Assembly: GCA_026418625.1 (NCBI GenBank)
Contig: JAOABA010000020.1
Span: forward strand, 1-64,000
Source of the DNA: Candidatus Kapaibacterium sp.
GTDB taxonomy: Bacteria; Bacteroidota; Ignavibacteria; Kapaibacteriales; UBA2268
Direction: 5' to 3'
DNA: 64,000 nt
Part shown: positions 53,788-63,115 of the stretch, in pieces
Position numbering within the stretch: the first letter of the stretch is position 1
Layout of the letters: every line of letters starts with the position of its first letter
Program-made: the position numbers and the translations under genes
Notes under the pieces: model-generated
What the model was told of the DNA's origin: nothing
Database searches by the model: none
Seen by the model: only the letters and a program-made list of their open reading frames with translations

Positions 53788-55123
53788 TCCGCTTGTTTAG
53801 ATTATTAATAATAAATTTAAATTTACCAGCCCCAGTTCTTTCAATTTTGTCAACAAATTCAAATTCAACTTTCCAGTTTTCACTTCTAAGTCTCACTGCA
53901 TCAAGGATTTTACTAATTTGAGAATTTTCAAAACTATGGTCTTTTACTATCTTGATATTTACAGTATCAATTGTATTTTGAATTACCTGATAATGTTTTA
54001 TGCCCTGGCAATATTGCCAAAAAATATATAAAAAAAACCATCCATGTATGTGTTTTCCTTCAGGTGTAATTAAATAATCTACGCTTCTGCCAACAATATC
54101 CTTCAGTAGTTTAAAATTTCTTCCGCAATCACATTTTTCATCAGATATAGTAGCTATATCACCAGTATCATACCTAATAAATGGCAATGCATAATTATAT
54201 AAACTTGTTGCTAAGACATTGCCCTCACCATTAATTATTTGTTTTGCATTTTCTTCAACGATTTCCATAACGGCACCCTCTGTGTCAATATGTAACCCAG
54301 AATGATGGTTGCATTCGTTTGCAGAAATACCACCATCAAATAAACCGTACCCATCAAAAACATCACAGTTGAAAGCTTTGGAAATGATTGGTCTCATAAA
54401 ATTATGTAATTTCTCGGAGGTTGTAAAAATAGAAACTGGTTTATGAATATGGATATTATTATTAATTATCCACTCTGAAAAAAAGTAAATTGAAGATGCA
54501 TAGCCCCTAATAAATTTCGGTTTGAAATGATTAATTATTTCTACATATTCCATCATTTCCTTTTCCGACATATCAAAAGAAGATAATTTTTTTAGATTCC
54601 TTGCTGTTTCATGAATTAGCTTACCAAGTTTTGTTTTAGCGTTTGCACCCAATGATGAGCCGGCAAGAAAAACCATACTATCACCCGGTTCATATCCTCC
54701 ATAGCTCCAACCACGATAAAGAAGACAACCAGCCATAACTCTTTGCTCTTTTGAAACACGATATTTTAAAGGGGTTCCTGTTGAACCCCCAGTAGCTCTA
54801 TTATCATATTTCATTTTGTCGAGGTTTTTTGGGATGAATTCATTCCAATTTTCTTTTATGATTTCCTTTGTAAGAATTGGCAAAATCTGTAAATCTTCCG
54901 ATCTCTGAATATCCGAAGGAATTATGCCTAACTTATTGAATAGCTTATTATAATAAGGGACATTTTCATAAGCAAAAAGGATCATTTTTCTTAACTGCTC
55001 ATCTTGTTCAGCTTTTAATTCCTCGTAAGGTCGCCACTGATTTTCCATAACACGACGATAGACTTTCCAAAAGTCTGGAGCCGCAGCAAAATGAGCCAAT
55101 TTAAATATTGCTTTTCTGAACAT
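53774..55123 (-). CDS. CapK/PaaK-like adenylate-forming enzyme 3
   Basis: The protein has 449 aa from the ATG at 55123, chosen because longer readings (ATG 55156, TTG 55165) overlap the dehydrogenase gene; no start has a clear Shine-Dalgarno. It has AYENVPYYNKLF, the nucleotide-binding ATGGSTGTPLKY, GLFDGG, IRYDTGDIA and a Cys cluster (CDCGRNFKLL) like that of PaaK/CapK proteins. It is the third adenylate-forming CapK-type gene here and is flanked by a GT2 and a nucleotide-sugar dehydrogenase. The substrate is unknown. Confidence 0.82.
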   Translation of the reverse strand: MFRKAIFKLAHFAAAPDFWKVYRRVMENQWRPYEELKAEQDEQLRKMILFAYENVPYYNKLFNKLGIIPSDIQRSEDLQILPILTKEIIKENWNEFIPKNLDKMKYDNRATGGSTGTPLKYRVSKEQRVMAGCLLYRGWSYGGYEPGDSMVFLAGSSLGANAKTKLGKLIHETARNLKKLSSFDMSEKEMMEYVEIINHFKPKFIRGYASSIYFFSEWIINNNIHIHKPVSIFTTSEKLHNFMRPIISKAFNCDVFDGYGLFDGGISANECNHHSGLHIDTEGAVMEIVEENAKQIINGEGNVLATSLYNYALPFIRYDTGDIATISDEKCDCGRNFKLLKDIVGRSVDYLITPEGKHIHGWFFLYIFWQYCQGIKHYQVIQNTIDTVNIKIVKDHSFENSQISKILDAVRLRSENWKVEFEFVDKIERTGAGKFKFIINNLNKRNDQS

Positions 55124-55136
55124 AGGTTTTTTTTGC

Positions 55137-56435
55137 TTACCAGCAAATCCCTTCATAGTAATCAAAATCTGTTGTTTTTTTCATTCTAACAAGGTCAATA
55201 ATAATTTTTGAATTTACATTGACTAAATAATTTTCATAACTTTTTTTAGCTACAACAAGTAATTCTGAATCATCAATAACTTGATCAATGTTATTGTAAA
55301 GTAAATTCGTGAAATGTGGTAATTTTGCTTCTATGTATTCTTTGTTTTTACCAATCAAATTGGATATATTTATCTCATCATCAAAAATTTTTAAATTAAA
55401 TCCCTTCCCAATAAGTATTTCAGCTAAAGTAACCATTGGACTATTTCTTAAATCGTCTGAACCCGATTTAAAACTTAAACCTAATATTCCTATATTTTTT
55501 TTATTGTATTTAGAAATAATCTCAAAAGCAAGTTGAATATGACTATCATTACTATTTTCTATAGAATCAATAATAGGTGTTTTTAAATATAAATCATGAG
55601 ACATTGTTTTTAGTGCTTTTAAATCCTTTGGAAGGCATGAACCACCATAAGCGAAGCCGGGTCTTAAGTAATAAGGAGAAATATTTAATTTAGTATCTGC
55701 CATAAAAATTTCCATCAGAGAATGAGAATCAATGCCCTGTTTTTTACAAATTCTTCCTATTTCGTTAGCAAAAGCTACTTTCAAAGCGTGAAATGAATTA
55801 TTGACGTATTTAATCATTTCGGCAACTTCTATAGAGGTTTCAAATACAGGTGCATTAATATCTTTGTGTATGGATTTAAAAATATCAATAGCTTTCTGAG
55901 ATGATGAACCTATTACTATATACGGAGGATCAAAGAAATCATCGACCGCAGTAGCTTCCCTTAAAAATTCAGGATTAGAGACCACAGCAAAATCAGAATT
56001 ACATTTTCTCCCAGATATTTCTTCAATAATTTTTGAGCATTTTTGATTTGTTCCAGGAAAAACTGTGCTCCTTATAGCTATTGTATGAAAATCATTTTTC
56101 AATTTTAATGCTTCGCCTATCTCTTTACAGACATTAAAAATATAATCTAAATTTAAATGACCGTTTGGAGTTGAAGGAGTTCCAACACAAATAATTGACA
56201 CATCCGAATTACGAACTGCATAAGAAGAATCTAAAGTTGCTTCAATTTTTTGCTGATTTCTTCCGATTTTAATAAGATCGTCAATTTTATCCTCATGAAT
56301 AGTAGCAACACCATCATTTATCATTTTTACTTTCGTTTCTGATATATCAACGCCAATTGTTTTAAAACCAAGATGAGCATAACAACCCAAGCTCACACAT
56401 CCAACATAACCGAGTCCGAAAATACTAATTCTCAT
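55137..56435 (-). CDS. GDP-mannose 6-dehydrogenase-like enzyme (AlgD-like)
   Basis: This 432-aa protein starts MRISIFGLGYVGCVSLGC and has IICVGTPSTPNGHLNL, VSNPEFLREATAVDDFF, the KYVNNSFHALKVAFANEIGR helix and the catalytic C267 in GGSCLPKDLKAL. These fit the AlgD branch of the UDP-Glc/GDP-Man dehydrogenase family. The product would be GDP-mannuronic acid. Gmd, also GDP-mannose dependent, is at the other end of the locus. It overlaps the DUF354 gene by 11 bp. Confidence 0.85.
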   Translation of the reverse strand: MRISIFGLGYVGCVSLGCYAHLGFKTIGVDISETKVKMINDGVATIHEDKIDDLIKIGRNQQKIEATLDSSYAVRNSDVSIICVGTPSTPNGHLNLDYIFNVCKEIGEALKLKNDFHTIAIRSTVFPGTNQKCSKIIEEISGRKCNSDFAVVSNPEFLREATAVDDFFDPPYIVIGSSSQKAIDIFKSIHKDINAPVFETSIEVAEMIKYVNNSFHALKVAFANEIGRICKKQGIDSHSLMEIFMADTKLNISPYYLRPGFAYGGSCLPKDLKALKTMSHDLYLKTPIIDSIENSNDSHIQLAFEIISKYNKKNIGILGLSFKSGSDDLRNSPMVTLAEILIGKGFNLKIFDDEINISNLIGKNKEYIEAKLPHFTNLLYNNIDQVIDDSELLVVAKKSYENYLVNVNSKIIIDLVRMKKTTDFDYYEGICW

Positions 56436-57468
56436 TTTTTTCCTTTATTTTTTTTTCAATCATTTTTAAAAACTCAATATTTAAATCATCAAATTCTTTT
56501 AGTAAATTATTTCTTTTCTCTATTTGTATGTTTTGTGAGTTAATTTTAACATCACTTTCAATTTCTTTTATTATTTTTTCAATTTCAAATAAATTATTGT
56601 TTATAAATAATAGTTCCTTTTCTTCTAAAAATCTGTTTACTGCCATATCTCGATGACCACAATAAAGAGACTCGACTCCGAGCAATGCTCCTTCTCTTGG
56701 AATGCTATCCCCATTCGAAATTACCATTATACTAAAATAAATTAGTGAATGTATATCCTTTACTGGTTCGTTGAGTATAATACAATTTTGAAATTTTGAA
56801 ATTTTAGATTTATCCTCAAGTGAAAGAACAACCTTTTTATCCTTGAGAATATCTTGAACTATTTTTTCGATTAAATCATTATCAGAAAAACCATAATTCA
56901 TTGTATTATTATCAACATACCTAATAAAGTAGTATTCTTTTTCTTTTAAATTGTAATCCTTCAATATCTCTGAATTTGGCTCAAAATATTTAGGGGATAA
57001 ATATGACCATTCTTTTAAACCGTTAAATTGAACAATGTTTTTGCCAGTGATATTAGTAGATTTTGGAATAAACAATACATCTAAAAATCCTTTTAATATC
57101 TTCATAACACTGCTAAATTCTGGATCATCGTTTAAGCCTATAGTAGGTATTTTTAATATTTTTCCTATTATAGCTAATTGAACAATTGCAGTTCCTGCAA
57201 GTAAATCATATTTATTTTTTTTAACTAATCGAAATAGTTGGATAAGTCTATCAAGCGCATTGAAAACTAGAGTATCGAATGCGTTTTTTCCCTTTCTTCC
57301 AAAAATGAATAATGGAAAATCAGGTAATTCTCTTTTGATAATATCTGGTATTTTGCCCCTGTTTAGAGTAGCTATATGAATTTCAAATCCTTTTTTTTTT
57401 AAACTTTCTATTATTATTTTAAAAAAGTTTAATTGTGCAGGATGATTTATGTCAAAAAGAATTTTCAC
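56425..57468 (-). CDS. DUF354-family predicted glycosyltransferase
   Basis: This 347-aa protein opens KILFDINHPAQLNFF and contains TAIVQLAIIGKILKIPTI and GLNDDPEF, followed by a C-terminal GDSIPREGALLGV block. These are the conserved elements of the DUF354 family, a predicted GT-B fold related to UDP-GlcNAc 2-epimerase/MurG-type proteins. The start is a GTG without a clear Shine-Dalgarno. It is the first gene downstream of a 152-bp gap, so it may be the first gene of the main glycan transcript. Confidence 0.8.
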   Translation of the reverse strand: MKILFDINHPAQLNFFKIIIESLKKKGFEIHIATLNRGKIPDIIKRELPDFPLFIFGRKGKNAFDTLVFNALDRLIQLFRLVKKNKYDLLAGTAIVQLAIIGKILKIPTIGLNDDPEFSSVMKILKGFLDVLFIPKSTNITGKNIVQFNGLKEWSYLSPKYFEPNSEILKDYNLKEKEYYFIRYVDNNTMNYGFSDNDLIEKIVQDILKDKKVVLSLEDKSKISKFQNCIILNEPVKDIHSLIYFSIMVISNGDSIPREGALLGVESLYCGHRDMAVNRFLEEKELLFINNNLFEIEKIIKEIESDVKINSQNIQIEKRNNLLKEFDDLNIEFLKMIEKKIKEKNEN

Positions 57469-57511
57469 GAATAAATTAAAGAATTAAATTCACTAATCAA
57501 AATATTACAGA

Positions 57512-57628
57512 TTACAAATTTACAGCAATTATCGCTCTCTTAAAACTTCTAAATTCTTCCACAAAAATATTTTTGCCCGTCAGGTTAATAGTTTCGTCAT
57601 TATCCAGCAAAACTTTGATGTCAGTCAT
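57512..57628 (-). CDS. Possible small protein (38 aa)
   Basis: An ATG at 57626-57628 overlaps the lipocalin stop by 8 bp and opens a 38-codon frame (MTDIKVLLDNDETINL...). It has a plausible residue composition and ends 43 bp before the DUF354 gene. It may be translated by coupling or be a decayed remnant; there is no homology I recognise. Confidence 0.25.
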   Translation of the reverse strand: MTDIKVLLDNDETINLTGKNIFVEEFRSFKRAIIAVNL

Positions 57629-58163
57629 CGCAGGATTGGACGGTTCGCCTTAAATTTGAAGTTTCGAAACCCTTTGCCTGTAGTTTATAGATAATATTAT
57701 TATAAACTGTGTCTTCCATTTTCTTTGTTCGGGACAAAATCCAAAGATACTTACGATTAGGATGACCAACGGCTGCCCACGAATAATCATCGGCAAGCTC
57801 AATTATCCAATAATCACCTCGAAAGGGCCAGAAAAATTGAACATCGAGCTTGGCATTATTTGAGTTTGGCACGACATAAGCCCTGCCTTTCACTTCCTTC
57901 AATTCGCCATCAACGCTCCATTTTCTGCACCTGTTAATCACTCGAATGAACCTGTCCTTGCCCAAGATATATTCTGCGGTAGAGCAATAACAACCCTCCT
58001 GAAACCTTTGCGGAAAGGAAGAAATTTCATACCACTTTCCTGCATATTTGTTCAAATCAACGTAATCAACAACCTTCAAATCGGGATAACTTCTGCAACC
58101 AAACAATGACATAAGAAAAATTAAACCAAAGTAAATAATATTTTTATGTTGTAGCTTTATCAT
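57621..58163 (-). CDS. blc: Bacterial lipocalin, outer-membrane lipoprotein (Blc-like)
   Basis: This 180-aa protein has a lipoprotein signal peptide with lipobox SLFGC (C23). The lipocalin signature KYAGKWYEISSFPQRF follows, then YWIIELADDYSWAAVGHPNRKYLWILSR, the second and third conserved regions of Blc. It binds fatty acids or lysophospholipids at the outer membrane. It overlaps the DCC-family gene by 20 bp and is part of the purD-containing run rather than the glycan pathway. Confidence 0.92.
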   Translation of the reverse strand: MIKLQHKNIIYFGLIFLMSLFGCRSYPDLKVVDYVDLNKYAGKWYEISSFPQRFQEGCYCSTAEYILGKDRFIRVINRCRKWSVDGELKEVKGRAYVVPNSNNAKLDVQFFWPFRGDYWIIELADDYSWAAVGHPNRKYLWILSRTKKMEDTVYNNIIYKLQAKGFETSNLRRTVQSCDD

Positions 58164-58548
58164 AATTTACCGAACAGGCATTCAAACCGAGACAAATTGA
58201 AATTTGCCGCCTTTGCCTTGCTATTAAATAATAAATTGGGTTTAAAATTGATGAAATGAAGCTATTTGCTCCAATTATTCCAATCAATTTATAAATACCA
58301 CCAAGATTTTTGGCGATTTCGAATACTGCTCTCGAAGCTATGAAATAATTATTTGACTCATTATCAATCAAGATGACTGACTTTTCCGCTAAATCTCTGC
58401 TTAGACCATTAGAGAAATTTTGAAAATTTACATTTTGATAGGGTATAATCTCAAATAAGGACTTTTTGTCCTTAGATTCAATCAATTTGGCAGATGCTGA
58501 ACAAATTCCGCACTCGCCATCATATAATATTGTGAACTTCCTATTCAA
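58144..58548 (-). CDS. DCC-family (DUF393) thiol-disulfide oxidoreductase-like protein
   Basis: This 134-aa protein carries the family signature ILYDGECGICS, with C13 and C16 in a CxxC, and continues with SRAVFEIAKNLGG and IYYLIARQRRQ. The DCC family is named after this motif and is thought to have a thioredoxin-like fold; the function is not established. The start is a TTG overlapping the purD stop by 8 bp, since no ATG precedes the motif. Confidence 0.85.
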   Translation of the reverse strand: MNRKFTILYDGECGICSASAKLIESKDKKSLFEIIPYQNVNFQNFSNGLSRDLAEKSVILIDNESNNYFIASRAVFEIAKNLGGIYKLIGIIGANSFISSILNPIYYLIARQRRQISICLGLNACSVNYDKATT

Positions 58549-59824
58549 AATTTTTCTTAAGTCCTTTTAAACCAATATCTTTTCTGTAATATTTATTCTT
58601 AAAGCTGATTAATTCGACATATTCATAAGCTTTTTCGATTGCCTGTTTAAGGCTTTCGCCTAAAGCTGTAACACCAAGCACCCTACCACCAGAATTAACC
58701 AATTTATTGTCTTTCAGAGCAGTTCCAGCGTGAAAAACCAAAGCACCACTCTTTTCAGCAGAGTCAATTCCTGAAATTTCAAAACCCTTTTCAAAATTAT
58801 CGGGATAACCGTCAGATGCAAGGACAACGCAGCAACAATGCTTGTTTTCAAGGATACTGATTTTACTTTTATCAAGCTTTCCTATAGCGGCACTATAAAG
58901 CAGAGCAGCAAAATCTCCTTCAATCAGAGGTAAAACAGCCTGTGTTTCAGGGTCTCCTAATCGAACGTTGAATTCTACTACCTTTACTTTATTGTCTTTA
59001 ATCATAAGCCCAGCATAGAGACAGCCCTGAAATGGTGTGCTTTCGGCTGACATTCCATTAATTGCAGGAATAATTATCTCATTTTCAATTTGTTTTAATA
59101 TAGAATCGTTTACAATTGGAGCAGGGGCATAAGCTCCCATTCCGCCTGTATTTTTTCCTTTGTCTCCATCGAAAATTCTTTTATGGTCTTGTGATGGAGG
59201 CAAAAGTAAATAATCCTTTCCATCAGTTACTGCAAGTATTGAAGCTTCCTCACCTTCCATAAATTCTTCAATCACTACGGTATTTCCAGCTTCACCAAAA
59301 ATGCCAGAAAAAATTTGATAAAGTGTGGATTGAGCCTCATCAAAACTATGTGTTATAATTACTCCTTTTCCTGCGGCTAATCCGTCAGCCTTGATTACAA
59401 TCGGATAATCAATAGTTCTAAGATATTCAATAGCCTGATTTTGTTCTGTTTTATTGAATTTTTTGTAAGAAGCAGTAGGAATTTTATACTTTAGCATAAA
59501 ATCCTTAGCGAAACCTTTTGATGATTCCAAACGAGCAGCCAGTTTTGAAGGTCCAAAAACTGCTATGCCATTTTGTCGTAATGAATCAGACAGACCGTCG
59601 GCTAATGGTTGTTCAGGACCTATAACAACCAAATCAATTGAATTTTCTTTGCAAAAATTAATATAATCTGAGTGAGATTTAAGCTCTTTCCCAACTTTTT
59701 CAGAGATTTTCCATATTCCAGGATTTCCGGGATAAGAATAAAGTTTGCCGCAACTCTCTGATTTAGATAGAGATAAAGCAAGTGCGTGCTCTCGTCCACC
59801 ACTTCCAACAAGCAAAATATTCAT
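58541..59824 (-). CDS. purD: Phosphoribosylamine-glycine ligase
   Basis: The protein has 427 aa, normal for PurD. It has the start NILLVGSGGREHALA, FGPSKLAARLESSKGFAK, PIVIKADGLAAGKGVII (ATP-grasp), SQDHKRIFDGDKGKNTGGMGAY and EFNVRLGDPETQAVLP, all diagnostic. It catalyses the second step of purine synthesis. It is a housekeeping gene among envelope genes and starts 8 bp after the deacetylase-like gene. Confidence 0.97.
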   Translation of the reverse strand: MNILLVGSGGREHALALSLSKSESCGKLYSYPGNPGIWKISEKVGKELKSHSDYINFCKENSIDLVVIGPEQPLADGLSDSLRQNGIAVFGPSKLAARLESSKGFAKDFMLKYKIPTASYKKFNKTEQNQAIEYLRTIDYPIVIKADGLAAGKGVIITHSFDEAQSTLYQIFSGIFGEAGNTVVIEEFMEGEEASILAVTDGKDYLLLPPSQDHKRIFDGDKGKNTGGMGAYAPAPIVNDSILKQIENEIIIPAINGMSAESTPFQGCLYAGLMIKDNKVKVVEFNVRLGDPETQAVLPLIEGDFAALLYSAAIGKLDKSKISILENKHCCCVVLASDGYPDNFEKGFEISGIDSAEKSGALVFHAGTALKDNKLVNSGGRVLGVTALGESLKQAIEKAYEYVELISFKNKYYRKDIGLKGLKKNFE

Positions 59825-59831
59825 AATTTAA

Positions 59832-60968
59832 CTAATCGTTTTTCTTTAATTTTGGATACCAAAAATTAATTGCATCTGACAAAGTCCAATAAACGACTTT
59901 TTCGTTTAAATCTTTTTTAATCTTTTCAAAAATCCATTTTAGGTTATTATTTGTATGGGCATCCTTAATATGTCCGGAAGCAACCACAGGAATAATCATA
60001 TCCTCAGGGAATTTATCTTTAAAATTTTGATATATTTCATTTAGTATTTTTACGAAGACAGTCGCAGGTAGATAGTCATAATCAAGCTGAATTACTGTTT
60101 TATCTGCTATTGCTTTAAGATAAAATGAAATGTTTTTTCTCTGTTTGCTTTTGTAAAATCTTTGCTCACGAGGGTATCTTTTACTTTTGACACTTTCCCG
60201 CTCTTTTTGCCAATCTAATTCATATTTCGGAACTTGAACTCCAAAAAAAATACTATAAAAAAGTGAAGGAGTAAACTTTTCAATAACCTTTGAATAGAGC
60301 ATTTCTTTAGAGTAAATTGGAATTTCCATCAAATCTGATTTCCCTTTTTTTGATACGGAATTTTCGTTACAGAGCCAAGGAAATAAATTTGAATTCGCAT
60401 CCCTAAAATCATAAAAGCCCTCATTAACTAAGCCTTTTGTAACTGAGGTATCGCAGAGAAATCCGGCTTTAATCAATTTTAGAATAATAACATCGGATGG
60501 TTGGATACAATATGCCCCTGCACGAAAAGCTTGGCATTTATATTCTGGTTTGACGGATTGTAAAAAAGATTCAAGATAGTTTTTCCCTTTGAATATCAGA
60601 TTTTCTATTGTTTCGGCGTCAAGTGATGATAAAGCCCATTTATTCATATTTAAAGACCATTTTCCATTTTCAAATTTTGCATCAAGCCACTGGGGGTGTA
60701 AATGCAATTGAACATCTGAGCCGGAGAGAAGAATCTTTTTGAGTATATTCTCCCAAGATTCTGTGATTTTTTTTGCCCAATCGTATTTATCAAATATTGA
60801 AAGAAAACCAAACTGCTGACAGACCTCTGCCATAATTGTTATTTTCGCTTCATAATCCTTCATTATATCCATTAAATTCAGCAAGGGGTTATGCTGAATT
60901 TCGAAATAATCGCCAGTGCCGTCTCCAAAAAGCTCCCAATCATTTGTTAGAATCAAGCCGAGTTTCAT
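59832..60968 (-). CDS. Polysaccharide-deacetylase-like (NodB-fold) protein
   Basis: This 378-aa protein has the metal-binding pattern of the carbohydrate esterase 4/NodB fold: ILTNDWELFGDG with D10 (motif 1, Asp), VQLHLHPQW (motif 2, His-x-His) and CQAFRAGAYCIQP (motif 3, Arg). A later VVASGHIKDAHTNN supplies a further His. No signal peptide is seen, so it acts in the cytoplasm or is only a fold relative. Beside an AAC(3)-like acyltransferase and the LuxC/LuxE pair, it may remove an acetyl group from an amino sugar before another acyl group is added, which is inference. Confidence 0.7.
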   Translation of the reverse strand: MKLGLILTNDWELFGDGTGDYFEIQHNPLLNLMDIMKDYEAKITIMAEVCQQFGFLSIFDKYDWAKKITESWENILKKILLSGSDVQLHLHPQWLDAKFENGKWSLNMNKWALSSLDAETIENLIFKGKNYLESFLQSVKPEYKCQAFRAGAYCIQPSDVIILKLIKAGFLCDTSVTKGLVNEGFYDFRDANSNLFPWLCNENSVSKKGKSDLMEIPIYSKEMLYSKVIEKFTPSLFYSIFFGVQVPKYELDWQKERESVKSKRYPREQRFYKSKQRKNISFYLKAIADKTVIQLDYDYLPATVFVKILNEIYQNFKDKFPEDMIIPVVASGHIKDAHTNNNLKWIFEKIKKDLNEKVVYWTLSDAINFWYPKLKKND

Positions 60969-60974
60969 AATTTC

Positions 60975-61865
60975 CTATTTGAATATTTTTGAAGGTTTGT
61001 AATAAATCTTTTTGTAAATGGTAATTCGATTTTCAACTAATTCACACATTCTGTCGAATAAAGGTTTTGATTTAACATAAAAAAAATCCATACCGAATAA
61101 TTGAAAATCACGGGCTATTTCACTCGAAACATACTTTTTAAAATAGAGTGGAATGTTGAATTTCATTTTTCTGATGTTGTGGGCATAAGTCCGAACAATT
61201 TTTATTTCCCTGTCATAATCCAGACATTTAGCTTCAAAAATTTGTTTGTGGTAAGGCATCACGGGAAAGTCATCTTTGAAATAGTCATCAACAACGTGAG
61301 TGGATGAAAAATAATTGGAAGTAACGCCCAAACCAATAGAAATTCCACTTTGCTCAATTACTTTAAAATATGGGCTTTGCTTGTCATAAGGATATGGAGA
61401 AAGATGATGCTCGTTGATAAAATATTCTGCATTTTTTCCAATTGCACATACAGATTTTGTCGGGTGAAGACTTCTTTTGCTACCAGCGGTTCTTCGGGCA
61501 ACCTCGCTAAGCAGACCAGAAAAAGAAGGTGTTCTCTTAATATCCCAAACCTCTCCTGATATTAGAAATTCGTAAGATGGTAATGCGGGATAAGTAGGAA
61601 ATAGTAATGTTCCTTCCTCACCAACTGCTTCCATCAGTGCATTTAAAATTTCTTTTGCTGATAAATCAATGTTAAGCCTGTCAATAGAGCTATGAACAAC
61701 AACAATGCTGCCTTTTTCAATTCCAAATTCATCTTTAAGAATTTTTTGGAAGTCATTAGCCGATAACTTTTTGTTTCCCTGCTTCTTTTCGGCAATTTGC
61801 TTTTGTTTAAATCCCGAATAGTAGTTCAGGAACTTTTTCGGCAGTAGTTTTCGTAAAAAAGGCAT
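60975..61865 (-). CDS. AAC(3)-family N-acyltransferase
   Basis: The protein has 296 aa with the aminoglycoside 3-N-acetyltransferase fold: VVVHSSIDRL (56-65), GTLLFPTYPAL, and H134-P-T-K-S-V in the conserved HPTxSV block, followed by AIGKNAEYF. Although the family name comes from antibiotic resistance, relatives in glycan loci acylate amino sugars. Its place next to LuxC/LuxE and a deacetylase-like gene favours a biosynthetic role. No resistance claim is made. Confidence 0.85.
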   Translation of the reverse strand: MPFLRKLLPKKFLNYYSGFKQKQIAEKKQGNKKLSANDFQKILKDEFGIEKGSIVVVHSSIDRLNIDLSAKEILNALMEAVGEEGTLLFPTYPALPSYEFLISGEVWDIKRTPSFSGLLSEVARRTAGSKRSLHPTKSVCAIGKNAEYFINEHHLSPYPYDKQSPYFKVIEQSGISIGLGVTSNYFSSTHVVDDYFKDDFPVMPYHKQIFEAKCLDYDREIKIVRTYAHNIRKMKFNIPLYFKKYVSSEIARDFQLFGMDFFYVKSKPLFDRMCELVENRITIYKKIYYKPSKIFK

Positions 61866-61867
61866 AA

Positions 61868-63112
61868 TTATATAACAACTACTCTTTTAGTGAAATGATT
61901 TAGCAAAGAAAAACCATCCCAAGTTGGCATAAAAGCTAAAGCCTGACCTACGGGAACGATTCTGTCAATACCCTTACCATTCAATGACTTAGCAAGATTT
62001 TTCAGAATTTCTGGAGTAAAGCCTAAATATGACAATGTCTGGTCATTGTGCTTTATTATATGTATTAACTCTGAAATATCAGCGAGAAAACATTGGTGAA
62101 AGTAACCTCCGCCACAGATGCTTACTATTTTTTGGACATCTTCTTTTGCTATTTTAATAATAGTGGGTTTATCAGGATTAACTTCCGATTGAATTCTTAA
62201 ATCCATTCCCGAAGCTGATTCTTCGTAAAGGTATGCAAGTTTGTTCATACTGACAGAAATATGCTCGAAATGTCCCTTTGAAATTAAAATTTCTTCGAGC
62301 TTAGACCAAAAAATACTGGAGGCTAATTGATTATCTTTGTCATCTCCAACAAAATAAACAACCTGCGGTGAAGAACAAGCCATTTGGTCGAAATAATAGG
62401 AATCGTTATAAAAAAGCCTGACTTTTTCTGTTAATAATTGGTCATTTAAAGATAAAAAATATTTTGATTCAATAATAGAATATGAAATTTTATCAGCAAA
62501 AGCAATATCTCTTGTAGTAGGTTTGGACAGGTGCTTTCTGATATTTTGGACAGTGCTGTCACCACCCCAGATAATTCTTAAATCTGCAATTGAGGATAGA
62601 TAAGCATTGATATTATCATCATAAGAATAAGAAAGAATGATATTTCTTGCTCTTATTTCCTCAATATCGGGATTATTGATTACACGATTAATAACCGATA
62701 ATAAGCCTGAAAGCTGTTCCCCAACATTTTGCGTAATTCTTATAATATTCGAATTACCAGCTAAAAGAGAAAAAGCCCAAGAATACATAAATATTGTATC
62801 AACATTCGAAGGAGCTATTTGGAAACAAACACCTAATGGAACTGTAACTTCTGTATCTGGAATAGTTTTTTTAAAATTTTCAGTTATGTTAATAATGTTT
62901 GATTTTCTCAGAAAATAAGCAAGGGCAACGAGTTCAGGTATCTTTGAAGTTACTGAGTCAGATAGGATTTCTCTCGAAAGCTGATTTAAAAAATTGATTG
63001 TTAGGTCAGAAAAAGGCTCTAATCTTGACTGAGAAATAAAATCATTATTAACTATTGCTTTTATATCATCAGTTAATAAATTCTTTGGCACTATTTGAAT
63101 GATTTTCGACAT
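61868..63112 (-). CDS. LuxC-like acyl-CoA/acyl-protein reductase
   Basis: This 414-aa protein belongs to the LuxC family of aldehyde-dehydrogenase-related fatty-acyl reductases: VTVPLGVCFQIAPSNVDTIF, SLLAGNSNIIRI, IWGGDSTV, and the acyl-accepting C246 in FDQMACSSPQVVYF. It reduces an acyl thioester to an aldehyde with NADPH. It lies 3 bp after a LuxE-like gene. There is no luciferase (luxAB) in the window, so the aldehyde would serve another purpose, possibly a glycan substituent. Confidence 0.9.
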   Translation of the reverse strand: MSKIIQIVPKNLLTDDIKAIVNNDFISQSRLEPFSDLTINFLNQLSREILSDSVTSKIPELVALAYFLRKSNIINITENFKKTIPDTEVTVPLGVCFQIAPSNVDTIFMYSWAFSLLAGNSNIIRITQNVGEQLSGLLSVINRVINNPDIEEIRARNIILSYSYDDNINAYLSSIADLRIIWGGDSTVQNIRKHLSKPTTRDIAFADKISYSIIESKYFLSLNDQLLTEKVRLFYNDSYYFDQMACSSPQVVYFVGDDKDNQLASSIFWSKLEEILISKGHFEHISVSMNKLAYLYEESASGMDLRIQSEVNPDKPTIIKIAKEDVQKIVSICGGGYFHQCFLADISELIHIIKHNDQTLSYLGFTPEILKNLAKSLNGKGIDRIVPVGQALAFMPTWDGFSLLNHFTKRVVVI

Positions 63113-63115
63113 AAT

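Noticed and set aside
60975-61865. Aminoglycoside resistance gene
   Set aside because: The AAC(3) fold is present, but the context (LuxC/LuxE, deacetylase-like, glycan locus) points to sugar acylation; resistance cannot be inferred from the family alone.
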